Below are positions 52,567 to 61,348 of a DNA stretch of 64,000 bases, one piece after another. The notes beneath the pieces are model-generated. The model ran no database searches. It was given only the letters and a program-made list of their open reading frames with translations, and was not told where the DNA came from. Numbering within the stretch: the first letter of the stretch is position 1; each line of letters begins with the position of its first letter. The translations under genes and the position numbers were made by a program. The DNA is from Streptomyces sp. NBC_01142 (GTDB taxonomy: Bacteria; Actinomycetota; Actinomycetes; Streptomycetales; Streptomycetaceae). The stretch is from positions 1,736,001 through 1,800,000 of the forward strand of contig NZ_JAPEOR010000002.1 in NCBI RefSeq assembly GCF_026341125.1, written 5' to 3'.

Positions 52567-53348
52567 TGTCCCTCGCCCGAAAGGAGGGCAAGGCGGTGGG
52601 CCGTATCCTCGTCGCCGAATGCCCGTACGGCATCGGCGAGAATGATGAGCAGCTCTTTGCGCCCCTCTTCCGTCAGCCCGCCGACGAACTCATGGAGGAG
52701 TTGGGCGACGGTCACCCACCGCTGCGTCGGCTGCCATTGCTGGACCTCCCGCACCAGGTCTCCGAGGTCGGTGCCCGCTGGCGGTCCGCCTAACCGGGGC
52801 CAGTGCTTCGACGCGCCTTCAAGAAGTCTGTAGAGGCGGGCAGCAGCAGGGTTGGCGAGGACTTCCTCGCGGAGGAACACCTCGCGGGCCCGGACCTGAC
52901 GCCGTGCCAGTTCGTCCAATTCGTGGTCATGCCTGATGCGTTCCTCATGCCGCCGGTACTCCTGCCGGAGGCGTTCGGCGCGTAAGCCGGCCTCTCGTGT
53001 GGCGTCCTCCACAGTGATACGGATTTGGACATTGGTGACCACCACGCCATCACCGCAGAGGGGCAGCTGCTCCTGAACGGCGGCGGTGATGTCTTGTTCA
53101 GCAGCGTCGGGACGCAGAACATCACAGCGTGCGGCTGCCTTGTCGATCTCCGCTCTCACCAGGCGCGGTGCCACGTGCGGACTGGCCGACGAGGAAGCGT
53201 CGACGGGGTGTCGCCACGTCACTCGGACCTCAGAGGTGAACGGCAACAGCGGGTCAGTGCTCTTGGGGCGGTCGGCGAAGACGGACACCCACCTCGCGCT
53301 GTCTTCAGCCGCATTAGAGGTGGCAGCCTTGTTGAGGCGGCGGCTCAT
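52563..53348 (-). CDS. Helical/coiled-coil protein of four-gene operon
   Basis: 261 residues from ATG 53348, overlapping the STAND-like gene stop by 4 bp. Residues 35-110 form a beta-type domain (SEVRVTWRHPVDAS, VVVTNVQIRITVED) reminiscent of SPFH/band-7 domains; 110-170 is charged coiled coil (RLRQEYRRHEERIRHDHELD); the C-terminus is helical (VTVAQLLHEFVGGLTEEGRK). The family assignment is tentative. It may be the oligomeric partner of the large NTPase-like protein. Confidence 0.6.
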   Translation of the reverse strand: MSRRLNKAATSNAAEDSARWVSVFADRPKSTDPLLPFTSEVRVTWRHPVDASSSASPHVAPRLVRAEIDKAAARCDVLRPDAAEQDITAAVQEQLPLCGDGVVVTNVQIRITVEDATREAGLRAERLRQEYRRHEERIRHDHELDELARRQVRAREVFLREEVLANPAAARLYRLLEGASKHWPRLGGPPAGTDLGDLVREVQQWQPTQRWVTVAQLLHEFVGGLTEEGRKELLIILADAVRAFGDEDTAHRLALLSGEGQ

Positions 53349-55942
53349 GCGGCATCCGACTTTTCGTCGACAGAGTCGCCGTTCGCCATGCCAACTGCAG
53401 AAACACTCATATGCGTTGCGGGCTGATACCGCCGAGCGACGAGGTCCTTGTCGAGCAGCGCAGACAGTTCACGCTTGAGGTCCTCGCGCTCCTTGGAGTA
53501 GGAGCGGTTCTGGCCCTGGACCCACCATTGCGCGCAGGTACGCAGGGTCTCGCGGAAAATCGGTGCCTCGGTTCCCTGAATGTTCACGGCTTGGCGCAGG
53601 GTGTCGAAGACGACAGCTGAGAGCGGCGGCTGGTCCAGGGCGGCATCGAGCCAGGCGAAGACGGCCGTGTCAAGTTCCCGGTCTCCCACTGGCCCCGCGG
53701 CCTGACGCAGCAGTGTGCGCCAACCGGTGACGAGTCCCCGAACGTGAGGACGGAAAGGGTCCTCTTCCGATGAGTTCTCCCCCACCAGGGCCCGAAGCAG
53801 GGGTGGCAGTGCGTCCTGGGCAGGTGGTGAACTCAGGGCGAGTGCGGCGAATGTGCGGTGTCCCACGGTGTGACCCGTCTCCTCCGAGGCGCACCACTCG
53901 ACCACGAATCCGAAGAGCATCTTGCGTACGGAGGCGTCCTCCCACAGGACACGAACCGCATCGCGGAGGGTGTCGATCACTTCGCGATGCCCCTGTGACG
54001 CAACGTTCCTGAGACGACGCAATGCCTTGTCGGTGTGCCGGCGGCCGAACTTCTTCGTGCACACCTCGACGACGGCTCGCTGGAGGTGGGCCTGGTTCCG
54101 GCTGGACCAGGACAGCAACATGGAATGGATGTAGGGAGCGCTGGCCGCGTGGATCGCCGCGCTGTCCAGAAGATCCACGGCCAGGGGCCACAACTCCTTT
54201 CCGGTGCCGTGGTCGTACCACGCCTTGACGATCTGTTCCAGCGGCTCCTGACGGCGGTGTCGTACGGCCCACTGCAGCGCGAACTGCCCGATACGCGCTG
54301 CCAGCGCACGGCGGTCTTCTCTGCTGATGGTCTCCAATGCGTCCTTGCTGGTGCTGGTGTGGACAGGCGCTTGGGCGAGCCATTCGAGGAAGGCGGTACG
54401 TGCCAATGGGCGGTCGTTCCAGAAGTACTCGATGGCGGCGTCGTCCCAGTGCGGACGATTGAATGCGAGGGAGCCGTCCTCCTCACGCCGTGCCCGGATG
54501 GCCCGCGTCATGGCGATGACTCCTGGCTCCTGCTGCCCGTTCACCAGGACCGCGATTTTGTCGAGCTTCTCGGTCAGCTCTGCTGCCTTGGCGTAGACGT
54601 GCCCGACCGGATCACCGCGGAGCACGGACGCAGCCAGCAGGAAGTTGCGTTCAAAGCCGGTACGCGATCGTCCTTCGGGCTCGTGCCACTCGTAGAGCTC
54701 GTCCTCCCAGTTGCTGCGGGCGGACACCACGTTGGCGATCTGCTCTGCAATCGACAGGTTCGCGAATCCCTCCTGCTGCCGCTTGAAGGATCCTTCCAGG
54801 TCTGTGGTGCCCGCAGAGGTGGACTTCTCGGCAGCGCGGTGCTGTTCCAGCATTAGGTACACGAGGTTCAGCACATCTGTGGGGCTCTGACCGGTGAGGA
54901 GCGGTTCGATGTCGGCGTCGTCGAGCCATTCGCTGACCGGGAATGCGGGCTCCAGCGCCAACAACCATCGCTCGGCGATGTCCCGTGGCCTTACCGTTCC
55001 CAATGCCGGGGCAACGCCCTCCGGCGCCCCCTGGCTGATCCGCCTCCACTGCTCGGGCCGGGTGAGAACGATGAGCCGGCAGTCGCGCTGCTGGAGGCGG
55101 TCGCGGATGTCGTTCAGGGTTGCACCGAAAGACTCGGCGACCGCGAAGTCATCCTCGTCGGGCGGGAGATCCAACAGGAAGCCGCAGCGGCGGTCATGCG
55201 GGAGACGTCTGATCGGGAAATGATGGGACCCACCGAATGAGAGTGGCCTCGCCTCGTTGATCACCCCTTCTTGGAGAAGGCGGTCGAGCAAGGCGTAGGC
55301 AGTGATCGTCCGACTGCTGTTAGCCGGGCGGCTGATGATGAGTACGGAGCCTCTGGTTCGCAGCCTTGCGAGAGCCACCTCGATAGGGTCCTCCGAGAGT
55401 GCCTCGTTGCCATCGTGCGGTTTGGCGTAGACCCGGCGAACCACAGCCAAGTACTCATCAGAGATGGCGGCGTGCGAGTCCAATGTCTGCTCGAACACGT
55501 ACTTCGTGGCGACCATCTCGCCCTGGTTGATGAATGCCCGCTGAAGCACGGCGGCCTGCCCGACGGCCTCAACCGCGTCACGGGTGAGGCCGTCGGTCGC
55601 AGGGCGAAACACAGAGCCGTCGTCGACAGCGTGAGCGGCGGCCTCTGCCTCAGCTGGCGGCGCAGGCCATGGCGACGGTGGAGTGATCCGGGGCGACTCC
55701 GAAGGCATTGGTGGCAGAGCGGTACTGCCATCCGGCTCGGCAAGTGGGTTTTGTTGGCGCGGCGCAGACTGGGTTTGCTGCGTGGAATCCTGTCCGCCAC
55801 CGACCGTCGGCACCCGGCTTCCCCTCGAGATGATGACCGGCGGATCCCCACTCGGCTCCTGTTCGTCCCACTGGCCCTCCAGGGACTGCGAAGGCGATTC
55901 CTGCTGCTGGCGCTCGTCGGCACCGCTTTCATCGAAGGTCAT
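53345..55942 (-). CDS. Large STAND-like protein with degenerate P-loop
   Basis: 865 residues from ATG 55942. The first 120 residues are Pro/Gln/Ser-rich and disordered. A nucleotide-binding-like core follows: GSVLIISRPANSSRTITAYA occupies the Walker-A place but lacks GKS/T, GFLLDLPPDEDDF looks like Walker B and CRLIVLTRPEQW a sensor strand. The rest is alpha-helical repeats to the end. It may be an inactive or unusual STAND scaffold. It sits 16 bp after the 55959-56483 gene and overlaps the next gene by 4 bp, so the four genes form one tight operon. No known effector domain is visible. Confidence 0.6.
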   Translation of the reverse strand: MTFDESGADERQQQESPSQSLEGQWDEQEPSGDPPVIISRGSRVPTVGGGQDSTQQTQSAPRQQNPLAEPDGSTALPPMPSESPRITPPSPWPAPPAEAEAAAHAVDDGSVFRPATDGLTRDAVEAVGQAAVLQRAFINQGEMVATKYVFEQTLDSHAAISDEYLAVVRRVYAKPHDGNEALSEDPIEVALARLRTRGSVLIISRPANSSRTITAYALLDRLLQEGVINEARPLSFGGSHHFPIRRLPHDRRCGFLLDLPPDEDDFAVAESFGATLNDIRDRLQQRDCRLIVLTRPEQWRRISQGAPEGVAPALGTVRPRDIAERWLLALEPAFPVSEWLDDADIEPLLTGQSPTDVLNLVYLMLEQHRAAEKSTSAGTTDLEGSFKRQQEGFANLSIAEQIANVVSARSNWEDELYEWHEPEGRSRTGFERNFLLAASVLRGDPVGHVYAKAAELTEKLDKIAVLVNGQQEPGVIAMTRAIRARREEDGSLAFNRPHWDDAAIEYFWNDRPLARTAFLEWLAQAPVHTSTSKDALETISREDRRALAARIGQFALQWAVRHRRQEPLEQIVKAWYDHGTGKELWPLAVDLLDSAAIHAASAPYIHSMLLSWSSRNQAHLQRAVVEVCTKKFGRRHTDKALRRLRNVASQGHREVIDTLRDAVRVLWEDASVRKMLFGFVVEWCASEETGHTVGHRTFAALALSSPPAQDALPPLLRALVGENSSEEDPFRPHVRGLVTGWRTLLRQAAGPVGDRELDTAVFAWLDAALDQPPLSAVVFDTLRQAVNIQGTEAPIFRETLRTCAQWWVQGQNRSYSKEREDLKRELSALLDKDLVARRYQPATHMSVSAVGMANGDSVDEKSDAA

Positions 55943-55958
55943 GCTGGTGCCGCCCGTC

Positions 55959-56483
55959 TCAGCCGATCGTGCCCTCTATCTCGATGCCGACCTGTTCGCC
56001 TGTCTCTTCGATGACCCCGGTGTCCTGTTCGACCCGTGCCCGGCCGCGTTCTGTGATGCCGCCGACGCGCATGCCGACCTGCTTGCCCTGGAGGGTCTCG
56101 GTCCGCTGTGAGATCTCCACACCAGGTCTGTCCTCCTTGCTCTCCTCGCCGAAGGGCAGCCGACGACCGTAGACCTCCTCCAGGTCGCGGCGCAGCCGAC
56201 CTAGAAGCTCGCGCAGATCGGTGTCCTCGCCCTGTAGGAACTCGGGCCGCGACAGGTAGACCCGGAGCGCTGCGTGGGCCCCGGTGATGCGTGCGACGCG
56301 CTCTTCCGTTAGCTCCGTCGGCCTGGCCAGTAGAGGCTGTGTCTGCCCGGGCACCTGCTCCCGTTCCTCAGCCGTCACCCGGCCCGCTCGCCGGTCCAGC
56401 ACCGCACCTGCCCGCTCGAACAGGAACTTGACCGCCTCGGTCAGGACCGTCCCGGCCAGGACTGGAAACGCCAACGGATCCAT
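55959..56483 (-). CDS. Small membrane-anchored protein, first gene of four-gene operon
   Basis: 174 residues from ATG 56483. It begins MDPLAFPVLAGTVLTEAVKF, a probable membrane or amphipathic helix, followed by a charged helical region (RITGAHAALRVYLSRPEFLQ) and a C-terminal 50 residues of beta character (EQDTGVIEETGEQVGIEIEG). No family is recognised. Similar small proteins precede STAND-type genes in actinomycete conflict operons, which is the only functional hint. Confidence 0.6.
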   Translation of the reverse strand: MDPLAFPVLAGTVLTEAVKFLFERAGAVLDRRAGRVTAEEREQVPGQTQPLLARPTELTEERVARITGAHAALRVYLSRPEFLQGEDTDLRELLGRLRRDLEEVYGRRLPFGEESKEDRPGVEISQRTETLQGKQVGMRVGGITERGRARVEQDTGVIEETGEQVGIEIEGTIG

Positions 56484-56892
56484 ATGCTTCTTCCTCCCCC
56501 TGCCCCGCGTATCTGCGAGGCGGCCGCACGAACCACCGGTAGATGCGACTGGCACTTACACAGACATAAGTGGGTTCACCGTATGAGCGTGATCATTACG
56601 AAGGTTAGAGAGGAATCAGTCGAAGACCGAGGCGACCGAAGAGGCGTCCTTGACAATAAGTAGGTTCAAAATATACGGAGGGTAATGGCCCTAGCTTGGG
56701 CCATCGCTGACCGCGCTGACACCTGTCGGCGGCTGGAAGTGCACGATTTTCGATTGCTGTTCGCAGACGAGTGGTGTCTGGTCTCCGCTGGTGTGGTCTG
56801 GAGCCGTTCGACTTCAGCGCGGGCAGTCTTGTCATGCGGTGCTGCCGGCAGAGGCGAGGCCGAGGCCACCGCAACTACTGCCGTCACCGTCC

Positions 56893-56912
56893 CCGGACCA
56901 TGATCGGTCCGG
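56893..56912 (-). terminator. Perfect 20-bp palindrome beyond tRNA fragment
   Basis: CCGGACC (56893-56899) and GGTCCGG (56906-56912) around ATGATC. Relative to the minus-strand tRNA fragment it sits 13 bases past the 3' end, where a tRNA terminator would be. Confidence 0.55.
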
Positions 56913-56925
56913 GTCCCCTGCGCTG

Positions 56926-56970
56926 GGTCCCCCGGCAGGATTTGAACCTGCGACACCCGCTTTAGGAGTT
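56926..56970 (-). other. 3' half of a tRNA-Arg-like gene (attachment-site relic)
   Basis: On the minus strand the sequence reads AACTCCTAAAGCGGGTGTCG then a T arm GCAGG-TTCAAAT-CCTGC and CGGGGGACC. The anticodon loop CTCCTAA would give CCT (Arg). The 5' half of the gene is missing: what precedes does not pair as acceptor or D arm. This is what remains at one end of an element integrated in a tRNA 3' end. Confidence 0.7.
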
Positions 56971-57062
56971 CGATCGCAAGGCCTACATGGAGCCCCGGCC
57001 CTTACGTCAGTACTCCGTTCACAACCGTCCAAGGCTGCCCGTGTCCCCTGTCGTTGATGTCA

Positions 57063-57990
57063 GAGCGTGTCTGAGATCGGGTTACGGGGTGATTTTCCGT
57101 AGTGGTCGGGGTCCTTGGCGGGTGGCGGGTCGGCCTCGGGTGAGTCGGCGGAGTATCAGGTCGGTCATGGCCCAGCGGATCATGGTTTCGGAGTGGGCCG
57201 GGTTGCGTTCGTAGTCGCAGGCCAGGCGGCGGCGTGTGGTGATCCAGGCGAACGTGCGCTCCACCGCCCAGCGCTTCGGCTGGACCTTGAAGCCGCGCTG
57301 TCCGGGGTCCTTGCGGACGATCTCCAGCGTGCGGTGCAAGACGGCAGAGGACCACTCGACGAGTCGGCCGGCGAAGCCCTGGTCGGCCCAGATCTTCTCG
57401 ATGGTTGGGTGGTCCAGGCGGGTCCACAGCAGGGAGCGCTTGGCTCCGTCGCGGTCCTGGACGCTTGCGGCCAGCACGTGCACGGCCAGGAGGAGGCCGA
57501 GGGTGTCGGTGACGATGAACCGTTTGCGGCCCTTGGTCTTCTTGCCCGCGTCGAAGCCGCTGGTGGACTTCGGCACCGTGTCGGCCGCCCGCACGGACTG
57601 CGAGTCGACCAGGCCCGCGGACGGCTCAGCGGAACGGCCGTCGGCCTCGCGGACCTTGACCCGCAGCGCGTCGTGGACGCGCTCCACGGTGCCGTCGTCG
57701 TGCCACCAGGTGAAGTACCAGTACACCGTCTGGAAGGGCGGGAAATCCTTGGGCAGATACCGCCACTGGCACCCGGTCCGCGCCAAGTACAAGATCGCGT
57801 CCACGATCCGCCGACGCGGGTGCTTCTCCCGCCGCCCGCCCTTGCGACCCGTCCTTGGAGCAGGCAGCAACGGCTCAATCAACGCCCACTGTTCATCCGT
57901 CAGATCAGACGGGTAACCATCCCCAGCAGCACTCACACACCACTCAACGAGTCACCCATACAGCCGATACGGCGGATCTCAGACACGCTC
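57063..57990 (-). mobile_element. IS5-family insertion sequence, copy 1
   Basis: 928 bp with terminal inverted repeats GAGCGTGTCTGAGATC / GATCTCAGACACGCTC, flanked by the 3-bp direct repeat TCA (57060-57062, 57991-57993). It carries one transposase gene. Its sequence is identical as far as I compared with copy 2 (60279-61206). Confidence 0.9.
57082..57936 (-). CDS. IS5-family transposase, copy 1
   Basis: 284 residues from GTG 57936. N-terminal DUF4096-type part (YPSDLTDEQWALIEPLLPAP) then the DDE domain: GLVDSQSVRAAD (first Asp), FIVTDTLGLLLAVHVLAASV, IWADQGFAG (second Asp) and WAVERTFAWI with RRLACDYER (Glu). Length and motifs fit the IS427 subgroup. It is a complete single-frame gene, so potentially active. 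Confidence 0.92.
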   Translation of the reverse strand: MSAAGDGYPSDLTDEQWALIEPLLPAPRTGRKGGRREKHPRRRIVDAILYLARTGCQWRYLPKDFPPFQTVYWYFTWWHDDGTVERVHDALRVKVREADGRSAEPSAGLVDSQSVRAADTVPKSTSGFDAGKKTKGRKRFIVTDTLGLLLAVHVLAASVQDRDGAKRSLLWTRLDHPTIEKIWADQGFAGRLVEWSSAVLHRTLEIVRKDPGQRGFKVQPKRWAVERTFAWITTRRRLACDYERNPAHSETMIRWAMTDLILRRLTRGRPATRQGPRPLRKITP

Positions 57991-58270
57991 TCAGAGGGTG
58001 ATGTCAGAAACCGGGGTGCCCCTGACTTGCGCCCGCACCACGGTTCGTAGGACTGGGCTTGGTCCGCTTTGACGGGCATCTGAGATCAGGGGAAGCGGAC
58101 AAAAGCCCACAGACCAGGGGCGCCGAGTGCGTCAAGCGCCACGGAGTTGCTTCGGTGCGCCCCCTAATGGCCCTTGGAGTGCTTCAGCTTGCGTGGTGTG
58201 TTGAGGTCGGCAGCATTGGGCCGCGCTCTGCTCTAAGCAGAGTCCAGTACTGAACTGACTGGAAGTATGG

Positions 58271-59341
58271 GTGTGCGTTGTGACGGAACCTACTAATCCT
58301 CAGTCTCCCGGACCGAGGGATCCCCAACCGAGCGAACCACCGGTCAGAAGCACCCCTCCGCCTGCATGGACGCCCATAGGCACACCGGCCAGTCAGCCTT
58401 CCACAGCCGTTCCATCTTCGCCACTGCCTAGTTCATCACCAACCACGCCACCCGCTTCTCCCTCGCCGAGCAGTTCGCGACGTGAATTCTGGGTCACAGT
58501 CGTCGCTATACCCGCTGCCCTTGCTGTCCTCGCAATCGTGATCACCTTCGTGATCGCCCCCTGGCAAGAAGTACGTAGCCAAAGGGCTACTGAAAGCGAG
58601 GAAGAAAGGGAGCTAGCAAAAGAAGAGCCTGTTAAAATGCGCGTCAGGGAGTCCTGGAACGACGATACCGACCTGACCTGGATTCTTGATCGACCTCTGT
58701 CGTCGAATCTGGAATCACAATGGGACCATCTCGATTCTGGGACCCACAACGTGATTTCATTTGCTAAGCGGACGGGTGGCGTCAGGATCGAAAAGCTTTG
58801 CAAAGGGAACTCATGTAATGGATCGCAGACCACCTTCCGATTGACCTTGACCGGAAATCGGAAATCCCCTGTAGAGATCACAGGGATCAAGGCGAAGGTC
58901 CACTCTCGAAAAAAGTCACCGTCTGGCGGCTACCTGGAAGGGGGGATGGGAGGTAGTGCCGAAATCGAGAGCGGAGTTATTCACCTGGACTCCGCAGATC
59001 GCCGTCTCAGGGCTCTAACGCCGGACGGCAAGACAGGCCCTCTTTATTTCGGTGAGCGCTATGTGACTCTACAGCAAAACGAAATCTTGGCATTTCAGAT
59101 TATGGCCAGGAGCTTCACCTTTGACTACCGCTGGGAGCTCATCCTTAACTTGTCCGTGGACGGCAAGTCCGAAGAGATAAGAATTCGAGCAGATGGAACT
59201 CCCGATGGTCCACTCTTTCGCAATCCCGGCCGTATTCACCGGCTGCGCACATATGGCCGTTACTATTCATGCGGCGAGGGTCCCACATGCCAGATTGGGC
59301 CGGGATCTACCGGATTCCCAGACGAGTTCAAGTGGGACTAG
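58271..59341 (+). CDS. Membrane-anchored hypothetical protein with Pro-rich N-terminus
   Basis: 356 residues from GTG 58271 (GTG 58280 also possible; GGAAG upstream). Residues 1-70 are Pro/Ser-rich, then one membrane helix (FWVTVVAIPAALAVLAIVIT). The rest is a beta-rich extracellular domain (FRLTLTGNRKSPVEITGIKA, VIHLDSADRRLRALTPDGK) with two Cys pairs. Its GC content is lower than most of the window, suggesting transfer. It lies between the two IS copies. Confidence 0.65.
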   Translation: MCVVTEPTNPQSPGPRDPQPSEPPVRSTPPPAWTPIGTPASQPSTAVPSSPLPSSSPTTPPASPSPSSSRREFWVTVVAIPAALAVLAIVITFVIAPWQEVRSQRATESEEERELAKEEPVKMRVRESWNDDTDLTWILDRPLSSNLESQWDHLDSGTHNVISFAKRTGGVRIEKLCKGNSCNGSQTTFRLTLTGNRKSPVEITGIKAKVHSRKKSPSGGYLEGGMGGSAEIESGVIHLDSADRRLRALTPDGKTGPLYFGERYVTLQQNEILAFQIMARSFTFDYRWELILNLSVDGKSEEIRIRADGTPDGPLFRNPGRIHRLRTYGRYYSCGEGPTCQIGPGSTGFPDEFKWD

Positions 59342-59785
59342 TGTTACTGGCGGGACGGTTTTTGTATGTGTGCGAACCGAACACCTCTCGATGTAAGAGG
59401 TGTCAGCGTGTAGACGTGTCGGGCACACCGCCTTTGGCGCCGGCGAGGACGACTCGCAGCTGTCCGGGTCAGCCACTGGGGATACGGCGCAGTCTCCAGC
59501 AGGTCTCGCAGCCGCGCGGCCAAGTGTCACTGGTAACGAAACGGCGATCGCCCCTCAGGCAGAAACAAATGCGGCGACACCACTACTCGATGGGACCTCC
59601 TCAACGGCAGGAGGGTGCACTTCTCTTGCGGCGAGACTAGTTCACTCGAGGCTCCGGCCATTCGAGAGCGGAACGCCGACATCTGCTTTGTAAGTTCAAC
59701 CGCACGCCCTCTGGTGCTGGCGCTCCCATGGCTTCCTGGGCTGCGAGGAGACGTGCATGGCTGCTGAGATCCACCACCGTTGATG
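59342..59785. other. Gene-free interval with hairpin
   Basis: No convincing gene. ACACCTCT (59381-59388) and AGAGGTGT (59396-59403) form an 8-bp stem shortly after the 58271-59341 gene, a possible weak terminator. Short frames on both strands lack coding character. Confidence 0.5.
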
Positions 59786-60112
59786 TCAGCTGTAGATGTC
59801 AGTTCCTCCGCCCGACTCCGCTACGGCCGCCGGTAGGCAGACGCCTCGATCCCCTGGCTCCGGATCCCTTCTGAATGACAGGTAGGCCGGGTACTCAGGA
59901 TCACCCACCTCCAAGCGGGCGAACAGATCGAGGTCATGCCTTGCAAACCGGTGGAGGTACTGGAGAAGAGCTCCAGCTCCTCCCCCCGACAGCGGCTCAT
60001 CATGTCTCTCGTTGCGCACTCGCTCACGATACGAGCCACTAGCACCAGGGCGCAGGGCTGCTTTGTAAGCGAGGTGGGGCGAGTTGAGGCCTGACCCGTG
60101 GGGCGCCGACAT
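59786..60112 (-). CDS. Possible small hypothetical protein or gene fragment
   Basis: 108 residues from ATG 60112. The middle (RNERHDEPLSGGGAGALLQY then LHRFARHDLDLFARLEVG) has plausible composition, but there is no strong ribosome site or family. It could be a remnant truncated by IS copy 2, whose left end is 166 bp away. Confidence 0.3.
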   Translation of the reverse strand: MSAPHGSGLNSPHLAYKAALRPGASGSYRERVRNERHDEPLSGGGAGALLQYLHRFARHDLDLFARLEVGDPEYPAYLSFRRDPEPGDRGVCLPAAVAESGGGTDIYS

Positions 60113-60278
60113 TGGCGCCTCCCGGCGTGGGCCCCGCTGGCAGCCGCATCAGATCTAAGTTCTGCCTGCGCTGCTCCTCGCACAGTCGACTTCTGTCACT
60201 CGATGCCACCACGAGTCAGCATGTCCCTCGCAAGGGGCCGCAGGCGGTCCCGTCTCGGCGGCAGGTCGCGAGGCCTGA

Positions 60279-61206
60279 GAGCGTGTCTGAGATCGGGTTA
60301 CGGGGTGATTTTCCGTAGTGGTCGGGGTCCTTGGCGGGTGGCGGGTCGGCCTCGGGTGAGTCGGCGGAGTATCAGGTCGGTCATGGCCCAGCGGATCATG
60401 GTTTCGGAGTGGGCCGGGTTGCGTTCGTAGTCGCAGGCCAGGCGGCGGCGTGTGGTGATCCAGGCGAACGTGCGCTCCACCGCCCAGCGCTTCGGCTGGA
60501 CCTTGAAGCCGCGCTGTCCGGGGTCCTTGCGGACGATCTCCAGCGTGCGGTGCAAGACGGCAGAGGACCACTCGACGAGTCGGCCGGCGAAGCCCTGGTC
60601 GGCCCAGATCTTCTCGATGGTTGGGTGGTCCAGGCGGGTCCACAGCAGGGAGCGCTTGGCTCCGTCGCGGTCCTGGACGCTTGCGGCCAGCACGTGCACG
60701 GCCAGGAGGAGGCCGAGGGTGTCGGTGACGATGAACCGTTTGCGGCCCTTGGTCTTCTTGCCCGCGTCGAAGCCGCTGGTGGACTTCGGCACCGTGTCGG
60801 CCGCCCGCACGGACTGCGAGTCGACCAGGCCCGCGGACGGCTCAGCGGAACGGCCGTCGGCCTCGCGGACCTTGACCCGCAGCGCGTCGTGGACGCGCTC
60901 CACGGTGCCGTCGTCGTGCCACCAGGTGAAGTACCAGTACACCGTCTGGAAGGGCGGGAAATCCTTGGGCAGATACCGCCACTGGCACCCGGTCCGCGCC
61001 AAGTACAAGATCGCGTCCACGATCCGCCGACGCGGGTGCTTCTCCCGCCGCCCGCCCTTGCGACCCGTCCTTGGAGCAGGCAGCAACGGCTCAATCAACG
61101 CCCACTGTTCATCCGTCAGATCAGACGGGTAACCATCCCCAGCAGCACTCACACACCACTCAACGAGTCACCCATACAGCCGATACGGCGGATCTCAGAC
61201 ACGCTC
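60279..61206 (-). mobile_element. IS5-family insertion sequence, copy 2
   Basis: 928 bp, the same terminal repeats and orientation as copy 1 at an offset of 3216, flanked by TGA on both sides (60276-60278, 61207-61209). The different TNA duplications show that the two copies inserted independently. Confidence 0.9.
60298..61152 (-). CDS. IS5-family transposase, copy 2
   Basis: Same 284-residue DDE protein as at 57082-57936, from GTG 61152, with all catalytic motifs intact. No amino-acid difference from copy 1 was seen. Confidence 0.92.
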   Translation of the reverse strand: MSAAGDGYPSDLTDEQWALIEPLLPAPRTGRKGGRREKHPRRRIVDAILYLARTGCQWRYLPKDFPPFQTVYWYFTWWHDDGTVERVHDALRVKVREADGRSAEPSAGLVDSQSVRAADTVPKSTSGFDAGKKTKGRKRFIVTDTLGLLLAVHVLAASVQDRDGAKRSLLWTRLDHPTIEKIWADQGFAGRLVEWSSAVLHRTLEIVRKDPGQRGFKVQPKRWAVERTFAWITTRRRLACDYERNPAHSETMIRWAMTDLILRRLTRGRPATRQGPRPLRKITP

Positions 61207-61348
61207 TGAGGGATGATCTCGCACGTGCGCATCACACTGTGCCTCTCGTGACGGTAATACTGCACGGGGTGCCATTTACGCAAAAAGCCCCCGACTGTTT
61301 CCAAATGATGAATATCATGACGGTCCCTGTTCCCAGCGAAGGAGCCTC

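Larger units (their letters stand above)
56484..57062. other. Gene-free interval with tRNA fragment
   Basis: No protein gene. Contains an AT-richer promoter-like stretch upstream of the four-gene operon (56560-56700), a palindrome at 56893-56912, and the tRNA 3' fragment at 56926-56970. It ends at the left end of IS copy 1. Confidence 0.55.

Noticed and set aside
56685..56903. Short frames in the interval beside the tRNA-Arg-like fragment
   Set aside because: No ribosome site or family, and they overlap the tRNA relic's flank and palindrome.
57115..58050. Long open frame antisense to the IS5 transposase (and the equivalent at 60331-61209)
   Set aside because: It mirrors the transposase gene in a GC-rich context and has no independent start signal or family features.
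57063..61206. Composite transposon made of two IS5-family copies
   Set aside because: Each copy has its own distinct 3-bp target duplication, so they inserted separately.
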